Of a stretch of DNA of 64,000 bases, positions 11,492-20,714 are shown one piece after another. A program made the position numbers and the translations under genes. Each line of letters opens with the position of its first letter. The stretch's first letter is position 1. Source of the stretch: Tritrichomonas musculus (lineage: Eukaryota > Parabasalia > Tritrichomonadida > Tritrichomonadidae). The stretch lies in the NCBI GenBank assembly GCA_039105265.1, contig JAPFFF010000017.1, positions 1,488,001 to 1,552,000 of the forward strand. Direction: 5' to 3'. The notes under the pieces are model-generated. The model worked only from the letters and a program-made list of their open reading frames with translations. It did no database searches and was not told where the DNA came from.

Positions 11492-13376
11492 ATTATTATA
11501 CTAAAATAAATTTATAATATCAAGCCTCATTCTGCATCTTTGCTTGATATTAATCTCACTTTGTTCTTTAAGAAAATCGTTTTAAAATCTTAAATATCCG
11601 TTTAAAATTAATATTTATATCAAATTTTATATTTTTGTGAGAGCATTCAAATCAGAGTATTCAAAATAAAATGTATGGAATGTTTTTTGAAATATTTTTA
11701 TCTTTTTATATAGTAAATATTGATCGGTAACATTGATTATCCATATCATACTTATGATGTATTTTATATATTTAACTTTATAGACCAATTTATTTTTTCT
11801 CATCAAAATGGAATATCTGCATGATACCATCATATATGTGCATTTGTATTTGCTTAACATATGTTTTATTGTTTTTGAATGCTAGTTTGTATTTTATATC
11901 ACTTATTATTTCACTAATTATGAAGATATTATAAATTAAATTTACGACTAAAAGAAATGAGATTTTTCTGGAGAGATTGGCTTAACCGTTTAATATAATT
12001 TTCGGATATGTTATTATATAATAAAATTAATGGTTTTTTATCGAGGCAAAGAAACTTGATATAGCCATTAAAAAAAGATAAAAATGTTTGAAAACCAAAT
12101 CCTCTCAAATAAACGTCTATTTTATTTTAATATTCATTTTTTTGAATAAGCACGTTTTTTGGTTCTCACAAAAAATCTTGAATTTTCTGGAAAGACTGGA
12201 ATAATATTACAAGCTCCAAACAACATATGCCTTATAATATAAAAAATAATGAGATTTTACCGAGCCAATTAGGTTAAATATGTTTCTATTTTAGGATATT
12301 TATGTTTGCATAAATTTTTACATAAAAGCTCTTCAAATATTTTGTGAGTATAAAATTTTGATTATTTATTTTTATCTTATTAAAACAATTTCTTAAATAG
12401 AATTTATATTAAATATATGATATAAATATGATAAAATAAATATAAAATGAAACACAAAAATTATTTACAAATAAATACATATATAATTATAAATCTCCAA
12501 ATGCATTCAAAATTAAAAACTCATCCATAATTCAAAGGTATAAAAATATTTTGATAAAGCATTCATAAATAATTGTATGAGCTATTTTAATTTCTCATTA
12601 TTAATGAAAATAATGATAGATTTTTATTTTCTCAAATTATTGTATGTAATCATTCAATTAAATTAATAACATTTTATTGAAATTAAAACCAGAGTTTAAA
12701 TTTCCAATATCTTATTTAATTTTTCGAAACCTAAATTATAATTAATAATTATATATATAATAATTTATAATCATTCATATTTCCAATGTATAATAAATTT
12801 TTATTGAGTTACATAATGGATTACTTGAATCGTATTTTTGAATACTTAATAGTTTTTATTTATTCAATTTATATATTTTGCATATATCTCACAATAAAAT
12901 TTAAATATAATATTTTATGGCTATTATAATAATATAAAATTCAATATAAAAACATATTATAAAATATGATGATTTAAAAACCACTAGTTATTTCTATTTC
13001 GTTTTTTTCGAGTTTCCATACATTTTCAAAATATGGATTTTTTTTTATTCTTTCAATATATTCTGAGGTAGATTATAACAATTTTAAAACACAAATATTT
13101 TTTTACTCTCAGCTAGCTTCTAAATTTTCATATGACAGAATAATTAAGTATATTATAAACAACCATTTTAAACCAATAAATTGAATTATTATGAAAATTA
13201 TATAATATTTGAATATTTGCAAAAAAAAGGATGAAAAAGAGACAGAACAATCGATTCCACGGTAAACAAAGCAAATTACCAGAAATAAAATACTTTATAA
13301 AGGATTTTGAGCCAAAAAAGTTAGAAATGAAGATAGAAAAATTTTGTATAAGAAAGCCACTTTTTATTTAGTTTAT
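11492..13376. other. AT-rich intergenic DNA with a faint duplicated block
   Basis: No gene is seen. Two diverged copies of a roughly 100-bp block (near 11957-12060 and 12175-12280) share a TTTTCTGGARAGAYTGG word followed by a TTATCGAG-like or TTACCGAG-like word. They suggest an old tandem duplication of about 220 bp. The rest is low-complexity A/T. Confidence 0.4.
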
Positions 13377-13476
13377 TTGGGTGCAAAATAGGTGCAATAA
13401 TAAAATTTGGGTGCAAAACCGATTTGGGGTGCATTTTTTGAATACCTATTTGGCCGGGGTGCATTTTGGGTGCACA
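13377..13476 (+). repeat. Cluster of GGGTGCA heptamers
   Basis: GGGTGCA occurs exactly at 13379, 13409, 13427, 13457 and 13468, and AGGTGCA at 13390, with irregular spacing. The cluster stands out in DNA that is otherwise about 80% A/T. It creates a minus-strand 86-codon frame with repeated MHP/LHP words, which is probably not a gene. A further GGGTGCA lies at 25278. It may be a degenerate minisatellite or a binding-site cluster. Confidence 0.55.
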
Positions 13477-13524
13477 TAAATAATTCCCTAATTTTTTCAT
13501 TTTGAGAGAAACAGGTAAATATTT

Positions 13525-13630
13525 TTTTTTGAACTTTTTAGATTTTTTCCCCTCAATTTTTTTCTTTGTATATTTGTTCACAAATAGTTGAACTTTTTAG
13601 ATTTTTTCCTCTCAATTTGGATTTTTTTAA
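13525..13630 (+). repeat. Direct repeat with GAACTTTTTAGATTTTTTCC core
   Basis: Two nearly identical blocks of about 30 bases, at about 13531-13560 and 13590-13618, share GAACTTTTTAGATTTTTTCC followed by a CTCAATTT word. They are separated by about 30 bases. The function is unknown. Confidence 0.5.
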
Positions 13631-14013
13631 AAAAAGCTAAAAAGCATGAAAATAAGTAAATAAAATACTAAAAGAAGAAACTATAAATATTTTAATATAC
13701 ATAGATAGAATTTATTAAGATTTTTCTGTTGAGAAAAAAAATCATGAAATAATAATTAGCATTTCGTTGGGTGAGAAAATTGAGATGCATCAAAATATGC
13801 AGTATTTCATCTAGCATAAACTATGAGTATATGCATTGAATAAGAAAAGCAATTATTTGTGTTTAATGAGTAAAAAAAATATATCGTTTTGCACCAATTT
13901 TGTGATAAAATACAATAATCAGGTTTATTAGCCAAGCGTAAAAGCACATTTGACGTGTTTGTGTTCTTTTTGTGAGAATTGTGATCATATATATATCTTC
14001 AAAATTGGCGAAG

Positions 14014-14097
14014 TGACAAACTATAGAAAAAGTTACACCATTTTTTTCTGAGGAAAATTCGTTATTCTGACTTTTTGAGTTAATTGAGAAGGCATAC
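14014..14097 (+). repeat. Outermost inverted repeat, left copy
   Basis: These 84 bp are repeated inverted at 19679-19762 and begin TGACAAACTATAGAAAAAGT. They lie outside the TIR terminus found in the core element. Read on the minus strand the sequence has coding-like composition (YAFSINSKSQ) that continues leftward to 13863, so it may come from another gene or element. A weaker match continues a few bases further out (GGCGAAG against GGCGGAA). Confidence 0.8.
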
Positions 14098-14198
14098 AAA
14101 AAGTTCTAAAATTTTCTTGTAAAGTTTTGAAAAAGTTCACTAAGATAAAACCATGAAAAAGCGCCATTTTTATAGAACTAAACCAATCAAAGAAACCG

Positions 14199-14712
14199 AG
14201 ATGACGACATTGCCGCCCATAGCATGATCACGATCAGTAATGCTTAGCAGCTAGCTGGTTGTAACTGCGGCGAGTCGTCATCCGGACAAAGATATCGCGA
14301 TTTCATCCGGAAGATCTGGAATGACGACATTGCCGCCCATAGCAAGACCACGATCAGCAATGCTTAGCAGCTAGCTGGTTGTAACTGCGGCGAGTCGTCA
14401 TCCGGACAAAGATATCGCGATTTCATCCGGAAGATCTGGAATGACGACATTGCCGCCCATAGCAAGACCACGATCAGTAATGCTTAGCAGCTGGCTGGTT
14501 GTAACTGCGGCGAGTCGTCATCCGGACAAAGATATCGCGATTTCATCCGGAAGATCTGGAATGACGACATTGCCGCCCATAGCAAGACCACGATCAGCAA
14601 TGCTTAGCAGCTAGCTGGTTGTAACTGCGGCGAGTCGTCATCCGGACAAAGATATCGCGATTTCATCCGGAAGATCTGGAATGACGACATTGCCGCCCAT
14701 AGCAAGACCACG
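14199..14712 (+). repeat. 120-bp GC-rich tandem array, left outer (about 4.3 copies)
   Basis: The unit starts ATGACGACATTGCCGCCCAT and is about 53% GC, in DNA of about 20% GC. The first copy has a variant GCATGATCACGATC, and the last is cut short at ACCACGGTGG. Within the unit TCATCCGGA occurs twice, and GATGACGAC is mirrored by GTCGTCATC, giving hairpin potential. Copies differ at only a few positions. Confidence 0.95.
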
Positions 14713-14909
14713 GTGGCAATAAAAAGATGAAAATAAAACAAACAAAAAACAAACAAAATTGATTATTTAATATTATTATTACGATTTTTTAATTTTTTTA
14801 TTTTGATAAAGCTTATTTAAAATATTCTGAGTCTTCTCAGAAATTTGTTAAATTTTTTTTTTTATAAATATATATAACTTTTTGAAAGAATTATGGTCTT
14901 TTTATATTT

Positions 14910-14987
14910 ATGGAAGAAGACCAAAATCTTTATTATTCAGCGAAATATCTATCTCATACGCAAAGACCTAATTCTTTAAAAGATAAA
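14910..14987 (+). pseudogene. 5' fragment of the MULE transposase in the left arm
   Basis: The ATG at 14910 and 25 following codons are identical to the N-terminus of the transposase at 15517-17859 (MEEDQNLYYS... to LKDK), together with the same upstream spacer including AACTTTTTGA (14876-14885). The copy stops where the next TIR (AAAGTTCTAAAA) begins. It is an internally deleted copy, not a functional gene. A transcript from it would be sense to the transposase 5' end. Confidence 0.9.
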
Positions 14988-15520
14988 GTTCTAAAATTTT
15001 CTTGTAAAGTTTTGAAAAAGTTCACTAAGATAAAACCATGAAAAAGCGCCATTTTTATAGAACTAAACCAATCAAAGAAACCGAGATGACGACATTGCCG
15101 CCCATAGCATGATCACGATCAGTAATGCTTAGCAGCTAGCTGGTTGTAACTGCGGCGAGTCGTCATCCGGACAAAGATATTGCGATTTCATCCGGAAGAT
15201 CTGGAATGACGACATTGCCGCCCATAGCAAGACCACGATCAGCAATGCTTAGCAGCTGGCTGGTTGTAACTGCGGCGAGTCGTCATCCGGACAAAGATAT
15301 CGCGATTTCATCCGGAAGATCTGGAATTGACGATATTGCCGCCCATAGGACGACCACGGTGGCAATAAAAAGATGAAAATAAAACAAACAAAAAACAAAC
15401 AAAATTGATTATTTAATATTATTGTGATTTTTTATTTTTTATTTTTATTTTTTTTTTTTTTTTTTTTTTTTTTGATAAAGCTTATTTAAAATATTCTGAG
15501 TCTTCTCAGAAATTTGTTAA
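14985..15520 (+). repeat. Core MULE terminal inverted repeat, left
   Basis: This 536-bp copy pairs with 17918-18550. Its order is terminus AAAGTTCTAAAATTTTC, about 100 bp of unique sequence, 2.3 copies of the 120-bp unit (15084-15358), then a CCACGGTGG to TTTGTTAA spacer with a long T run. Its inner end supplies the stop codon region of the transposase (minus strand, 15517). Confidence 0.9.
15084..15358 (+). repeat. 120-bp GC-rich tandem array, left inner (about 2.3 copies)
   Basis: Same unit as at 14199-14712. The first copy again carries the GATCACGATC variant, and the last partial copy differs slightly (GACGATATTG, AGGACGACCACGG), a variant shared with the two right-hand arrays. It is the shortest of the four arrays. 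Confidence 0.95.
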
Positions 15521-17859
15521 GAGAAAAATCTGTTACCACCTGCAGCTAAATCTGCATTTTTCCAACTTGCTATTTTGAATTTAGATAAAAAATATATGAC
15601 ACCTGAATTATCGCATCTAGTTTCAAAAACATAGCGGACAAAATTAGAAAAACATATTTTTTCGATATCATGATATGATAATTGAGGATACATTCCTTTA
15701 ATTTCAGCCTTCGTTTCATAGTATTTTTTCTTAATTAATTCGATGTCAGCATTACAGTCTTTTATCATTGAATCAAAATTGTCATCTTCGTCGTATAAAT
15801 TTTCAAGTTTTAATTTTTCTTTCTTTTGACTTGTGTTACTTTCTTCTTTCTTTTTTCTGAAAACCAATTTTTCATCAAGTGCTCGAAAATCAAAATGATT
15901 TCCAGAATATTTGGCATCATTTGGATTAATATTTGGGAATTTTGGTAAAACATATGTAAAACAATTAAGAAACTCATTAATAAAAGAGCCTAATATATTC
16001 AATGATTCCTTATCAAACTTTCTATTCTTTTCAACTTCGTATATTGATATTATTCTATCTATATTTTTTCTATTTGATTTAAAAAGATTTTTTTCAAATT
16101 TATAATTGGGGAACTTTTTGAGAGATTGAACAAATAAATATTGAATATCAATTTCATTGCTATTTTTAACAATATTAAATATTTCTGATTTGCAAAAATT
16201 ATTTAATATTGTATGTATGCAAGGAAGTTTCACTCCATAAATTGATTCAACAAAATCATCTTCACCACAATCACAATTTTCTTTTGAACATTTTAAATAA
16301 TTATCTGGTCTCTTGCTAAGAATTTGTATAACTTTTTGAATCATTTTTTGATGTTTGTTTTGAAAAGAATTTCCACAAATATCTGAGTAATTATTTATAT
16401 AATTTAATAAATAATTTACAATTGTTGTGAAACCAGTTTTAAATGAATGAGTTCCGGAATCTGGCAATTTTTGATTGATATTTCCGTGGAAACCTTCCGA
16501 ATGATTTGAACAACGAGCTACATGGTGGTCAGAACGAATCCATATTGCCCAATTAGCAATATAATAATCACTTTTTTTAATTTCTTCTTTATTTGGCATT
16601 CTTTCCACTTCATCTATATCTTTTAACATAATTTCAAAATCTTTTAATTTTTGTTTTTTTTCATTATCTTGATCGGTATCGTCAAATAAAGGTGAATTTG
16701 GATCTTTTTTATATTCGTCCATTTCAACTAAAATAAATTCTTTTTCTTGTTTATATATTAAATATGTTTTGCATCTCAATAACCTTGCAACCCATATGCC
16801 TAATGATGATTTAGGTCCAAATATTTGTATAATATGACGATGACAAAAATATTGAATATTTGAATGTAATTTACAGAACTTTTTGATAGGAGAACCTAAA
16901 TCTGATAAAACAACTTTATTTTCAAAAACATTTTTATTTAAACAAAACTTATTTAATCCATCAAATAATAAATTATATAAAAAACGGTTCTCTTTAGGGC
17001 CAATTGATAATGCGAAAGGAAAACTTGAATTGAAATAAATTGAATGGTATATACAAAATTTGTAAGGCTTAAGCGCATAAAAAGAAGCATCAATTTGCAA
17101 ATAATGCATATAATTTATAACTTCTAAAGCCCAAGGCATAATCCATATTATATTTTTAATAAAAGCAAAATCATTATTAAATTTAAATGCAAATCCATCG
17201 TCCTGAACTTTTTGAGTACTTATCTCAATATAAACAAAACCAGGTAAATGCAATAAAATTTTATAAAAATCATCATAACCTTGAAAACTAACGGCTCTTC
17301 TACGCAAGGTTCTTTTATCTAAAAAGTTTTGAAAAGCAAATTTTATAAATATTGGAAAATTAGAATTTTTTCGAGCTACGTAATTACAAAAAGTATAAAG
17401 CATTGTATTTTTATGTTTACATTGTTTATTCCAAAAATCTTGAGTCAAAAAAGGACACTCTTTATTTTTCAAAGTATATGGCGACGTCATGATACATTCT
17501 TCAAAATCAATAGTAACAACTTTCATAGTTTGGTTTTCAAGGAGTTGATCTCTAGCGAGAACTTTAATGGTTTCCAAATCGTTTTTGACAGTTATGCTAA
17601 ATATTTGAATTTCAGTATTTATCTTTGATTTATTACAGCAACTAAACGAAAAAATGTCATTATAAACTCTTTTGTTGTTGCATATAAATTCTTTGGTTAA
17701 GCTATCGAGGAAAAGGATTAGCGAAATGATATTGAAATTCTGAGAATGCAAAGGAACAATTTCAATGAATGTTCTTAATCCTTTATCTTTTAAAGAATTA
17801 GGTCTTTGCGTATGAGATAGATATTTCGCTGAATAATAAAGATTTTGGTCTTCTTCCAT
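15517..17859 (-). CDS. MULE transposase with SWIM-type zinc finger
   Basis: This is an intact 780-residue protein. The Mutator core is visible: LQIDASF (about residue 255, first Asp), VVLSDLGSPIK (about 318, second Asp), YFCHRHIIQIFG as the C-x-H motif, and CSNHSEGFHGNINQ (about 455). Residues about 525-545 read NCDCGEDDF, then LPCIHT, a CxC...CxH SWIM finger typical of MULE transposases. The C-terminal part is lysine- and glutamate-rich. The ATG at 17859 is preceded by an A/T leader with AACTTTTTGA on the coding strand, and the stop lies in the TIR edge. Lying intact between TIRs, it is probably the autonomous source of the palindromic locus. It is only distantly similar to the transposase at 8709. 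Confidence 0.88.
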   Translation of the reverse strand: MEEDQNLYYSAKYLSHTQRPNSLKDKGLRTFIEIVPLHSQNFNIISLILFLDSLTKEFICNNKRVYNDIFSFSCCNKSKINTEIQIFSITVKNDLETIKVLARDQLLENQTMKVVTIDFEECIMTSPYTLKNKECPFLTQDFWNKQCKHKNTMLYTFCNYVARKNSNFPIFIKFAFQNFLDKRTLRRRAVSFQGYDDFYKILLHLPGFVYIEISTQKVQDDGFAFKFNNDFAFIKNIIWIMPWALEVINYMHYLQIDASFYALKPYKFCIYHSIYFNSSFPFALSIGPKENRFLYNLLFDGLNKFCLNKNVFENKVVLSDLGSPIKKFCKLHSNIQYFCHRHIIQIFGPKSSLGIWVARLLRCKTYLIYKQEKEFILVEMDEYKKDPNSPLFDDTDQDNEKKQKLKDFEIMLKDIDEVERMPNKEEIKKSDYYIANWAIWIRSDHHVARCSNHSEGFHGNINQKLPDSGTHSFKTGFTTIVNYLLNYINNYSDICGNSFQNKHQKMIQKVIQILSKRPDNYLKCSKENCDCGEDDFVESIYGVKLPCIHTILNNFCKSEIFNIVKNSNEIDIQYLFVQSLKKFPNYKFEKNLFKSNRKNIDRIISIYEVEKNRKFDKESLNILGSFINEFLNCFTYVLPKFPNINPNDAKYSGNHFDFRALDEKLVFRKKKEESNTSQKKEKLKLENLYDEDDNFDSMIKDCNADIELIKKKYYETKAEIKGMYPQLSYHDIEKICFSNFVRYVFETRCDNSGVIYFLSKFKIASWKNADLAAGGNRFFS

Positions 17860-17917
17860 AAATATAAAAAGACCATAATTCTTTCAAAAAGTTATATATA
17901 TTTATAAAAAAAAAAAT

Positions 17918-18550
17918 TTAACAAATTTCTGAGAAGACTCAGAATATTTTAAATAAGCTTTATCAAAATAAAAAAATTAAAAAATCGTAATAATAATATT
18001 AAATAATCAATTTTGTTTGTTTTTTGTTTGTTTTATTTTCATCTTTTTATTGCCACCGTGGTCGTCCTATGGGCGGCAATGTCGTCAATTCCAGATCTTC
18101 CGGATGAAATCGCGATATCTTTGTCCGGATGACGACTCGCCGCAGTTACAACCAGCCAGCTGCTAAGCATTGCTGATCGTGGTCTTGCTATGGGCGGCAA
18201 TGTCGTCATTCCAGATCTTCCGGATGAAATCGCGATATCTTTGTCCGGATGACGACTCGCCGCAGTTACAACCAGCTAGCTGCTAAGCATTGCTGATCGT
18301 GGTCTTGCTATGGGCGGCAATGTCGTCATTCCAGATCTTCCGGATGAAATCGTGATATCTTTGTCCGGATGACGACTCGCCGCAGTTACAACCAGCTAGC
18401 TGCTAAGCATTACTGATCGTGATCATGCTATGGGCGGCAATGTCGTCATCTCGGTTTCTTTGATTGGTTTAGTTCTATAAAAATGGCGCTTTTTCATGGT
18501 TTTATCTTAGTGAACTTTTTCAAAACTTTACAAGAAAATTTTAGAACTTT
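17918..18550 (-). repeat. Core MULE terminal inverted repeat, right
   Basis: This 633-bp mirror of 14985-15520 is longer mainly because its 120-bp array has one more unit (about 3.3). It ends GAACTTT at 18550, directly abutting the next transposase 5' fragment. Confidence 0.9.
18057..18450 (-). repeat. 120-bp GC-rich tandem array, right inner (about 3.3 copies)
   Basis: Reverse-complement copies of the unit in 14199-14712. The terminal copy has the GATCATGC variant next to the unique TIR end, as in the other three arrays. Confidence 0.95.
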
Positions 18551-18625
18551 ATCTTTTAAAGAATTAGGTCTTTGCGTATGAGATAGATATTTCGCTGAAT
18601 AATAAAGATTTTGGTCTTCTTCCAT
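18548..18625 (-). pseudogene. 5' fragment of the MULE transposase in the right arm
   Basis: This is the mirror of 14910-14987: the same 26 codons from the ATG (18625 on the minus strand) to LKDK, cut at the same base by the TIR terminus. The identical breakpoint on both sides shows that the two outer arms are copies of one event. Confidence 0.9.
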
Positions 18626-18827
18626 AAATATAAAAAGACCATAATTCTTTCAAAAAGTTATATATATTTATAAAAAAAAAAATTTAACAAATTTCTGAGA
18701 AGACTCAGAATATTTTAAATAAGCTTTATCAAAATAAAAAAATTAAAAAATCGTAATAATAATATTAAATAATCAATTTTGTTTGTTTTTTGTTTGTTTT
18801 ATTTTCATCTTTTTATTGCCACCGTGG

Positions 18828-19577
18828 TCGTCCTATGGGCGGCAATGTCGTCAATTCCAGATCTTCCGGATGAAATCGCGATATCTTTGTCCGGATGACG
18901 ACTCGCCGCAGTTACAACCAGCCAGCTGCTAAGCATTACTGATCGTGGTCTTGCTATGGGCGGCAATGTCGTCATTCCAGATCTTCCGGATGAAATCGCG
19001 ATATCTTTGTCCGGATGACGACTCGCCGCAGTTACAACCAGCTAGCTGCTAAGCATTGCTGATCGTGGTCTTGCTATGGGCGGCAATGTCGTCATTCCAG
19101 ATCTTCCGGATGAAATCGCGATATCTTTGTCCGGATGACGACTCGCCGCAGTTACAACCAGCCAGCTGCTAAGCATTACTGATCGTGGTCTTGCTATGGG
19201 CGGCAATGTCGTCATTCCAGATCTTCCGGATGAAATCGCGATATCTTTGTCCGGATGACGACTCGCCGCAGTTACAACCAGCCAGCTGCTAAGCATTACT
19301 GATCGTGGTCTTGCTATGGGCGGCAATGTCGTCATTCCAGATCTTCCGGATGAAATCGCGATATCTTTGTCCGGATGACGACTCGCCGCAGTTACAACCA
19401 GCTAGCTGCTAAGCATTGCTGATCGTGGTCTTGCTATGGGCGGCAATGTCGTCATTCCAGATCTTCCGGATGAAATCGTGATATCTTTGTCCGGATGACG
19501 ACTCGCCGCAGTTACAACCAGCTAGCTGCTAAGCATTACTGATCGTGATCATGCTATGGGCGGCAATGTCGTCATCT
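18828..19577 (-). repeat. 120-bp GC-rich tandem array, right outer (about 6.3 copies)
   Basis: This is the longest of the four arrays, with the same unit. As 120 is a multiple of three, a spurious 97-codon minus-strand frame (19042-19335) appears where copies carry CTGGCTGG instead of CTAGCTGG. Copy number differs from the left outer array by two units, so the arrays expand and contract independently. Confidence 0.95.
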
Positions 19578-19678
19578 CGGTTTCTTTGATTGGTTTAGTT
19601 CTATAAAAATGGCGCTTTTTCATGGTTTTATCTTAGTGAACTTTTTCAAAACTTTACAAGAAAATTTTAGAACTTTTT

Positions 19679-19762
19679 GTATGCCTTCTCAATTAACTCA
19701 AAAAGTCAGAATAACGAATTTTCCTCAGAAAAAAATGGTGTAACTTTTTCTATAGTTTGTCA
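19679..19762 (-). repeat. Outermost inverted repeat, right copy
   Basis: Mirror of 14014-14097, ending CTATAGTTTGTCA. Sequence outside it (TTCCGCCTTCAAAATT) has only a vague resemblance to the left flank. Confidence 0.8.
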
Positions 19763-20714
19763 TTCCGCCTTCAAAATTTGAAGCTAAATATTGGTTTCTT
19801 TTTCATCTTTTGCTCTCAATTTATTTTATTGGATCGGTAATACCAGCATTGTGCTCTTAAAAGCAGGAAATAAGGGAATTTTAGACAACGATTTTAATAA
19901 AAATTGGAAATTGCAATTAGAAGTTTATTCTTCTTCTTCTTTATTGAACACATAATGCATGTAATGCTGTAAAATGGTGTTTATTTGTGTAAAAACCTCG
20001 AATACTTACTTCTTAAATTGTAAAATTATAAAGATATTATGACAAATAAGCATTCAAAAAAATTGAGAGTAAAAAATCCAAAAAGTTCAAAAATAAAGAT
20101 TTATCGAGAAACACAAAAAACAACTACTCACTTGTTTAATTTACTCACAGATTAAGGTTGGATATCAAATTAATATTTCCAATTGGAAAACTTTCATTTA
20201 GATATACCTACTTATTATTTTAATCCATTTATAATAAATTTTAGAATTAAACCAATGAAGTAATTATTTTATACTTTTGAATAATTACCCGTGAGATTAC
20301 ACAGAATATAAATACTTACTTAATAAGATTAATGCTTTTATCATTTAAATCAATAAATGATACTAAAGTTTTATTATTTCTCAAATTATCTTTTAAAAGC
20401 ATTAATCTTCTTACAAAATTTGTAATAATACATTTTTTTTAGGAATAATCAAGAATTTTTTTTGAGATAACAAAGAGATTTTAAAATCTAAATTTGAATA
20501 TATTCAAGTTTCATTCAAAAAAAAAAAAAAAAAAAAACTATCAACAATTATCATTTGTCTATTTTTAATTAGTAATAACATAATCATCTTTAAACGCCTA
20601 TATTGTCCCTCGATCATTATTTTCTATAACGCGTTTAAGAAATTCTATTCGTTTATTGAATTTAATTGAAACAGTATCAACAAGAATTCTGAACGCATCA
20701 TTATATTGTTTTAA
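19763..20714. other. Intergenic DNA between the MULE locus and the kinase gene
   Basis: AT-rich with no gene. It contains a perfect 16-bp inverted repeat (20325-20340 and 20394-20409, AAGATTAATGCTTTTA and its complement) with a 53-base loop, and an A run near 20518-20537. The stretch before 20715 should hold the kinase promoter, but no element is certain. Confidence 0.5.

Larger units (their letters stand above)
14014..19762. mobile_element. Layered palindromic MULE locus with GC-rich repeat arrays
   Basis: Three nested shells of inverted repeats surround one transposase gene. The outer shell is 14014-14097 with 19679-19762. The middle shell is about 14098-14984 with 18551-19678. The core element is 14985-18550 with its own TIRs. 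The TIRs of the middle shell and the core share the same terminus (AAAGTTCTAAAATTTTC) and the same internal order: unique 90 bp, 120-bp GC-rich array, then an AT-rich spacer with ACCACGGTGG at its start. The outer arms also hold the first 26 codons of the transposase. The arrangement is mirror-symmetric, as in foldback-like Mutator elements. No clear target duplication was found. Confidence 0.8.

Noticed and set aside
13321-13581. 86-codon minus-strand frame with MHP/LHP repeats
   Set aside because: It follows from the GGGTGCA cluster, uses low-complexity flanks and lacks any family match.
14199-14712. Regular repeats that could be mistaken for a CRISPR array
   Set aside because: There are no variable spacers; the 120-bp units are head to tail in a eukaryotic transposon TIR.
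19042-19335. 97-codon minus-strand frame of 40-residue repeats (MTTLPPIARPRS)
   Set aside because: It arises from the 120-bp GC array, is closed by a single-base variant in most units, and exists in only part of one array.
18057-19577. F-box-like word IPDLPDEIAIS read from the GC-rich unit on the plus strand
   Set aside because: The frame has a stop in every 120-bp unit and no start-to-stop gene; the resemblance is short and probably chance.
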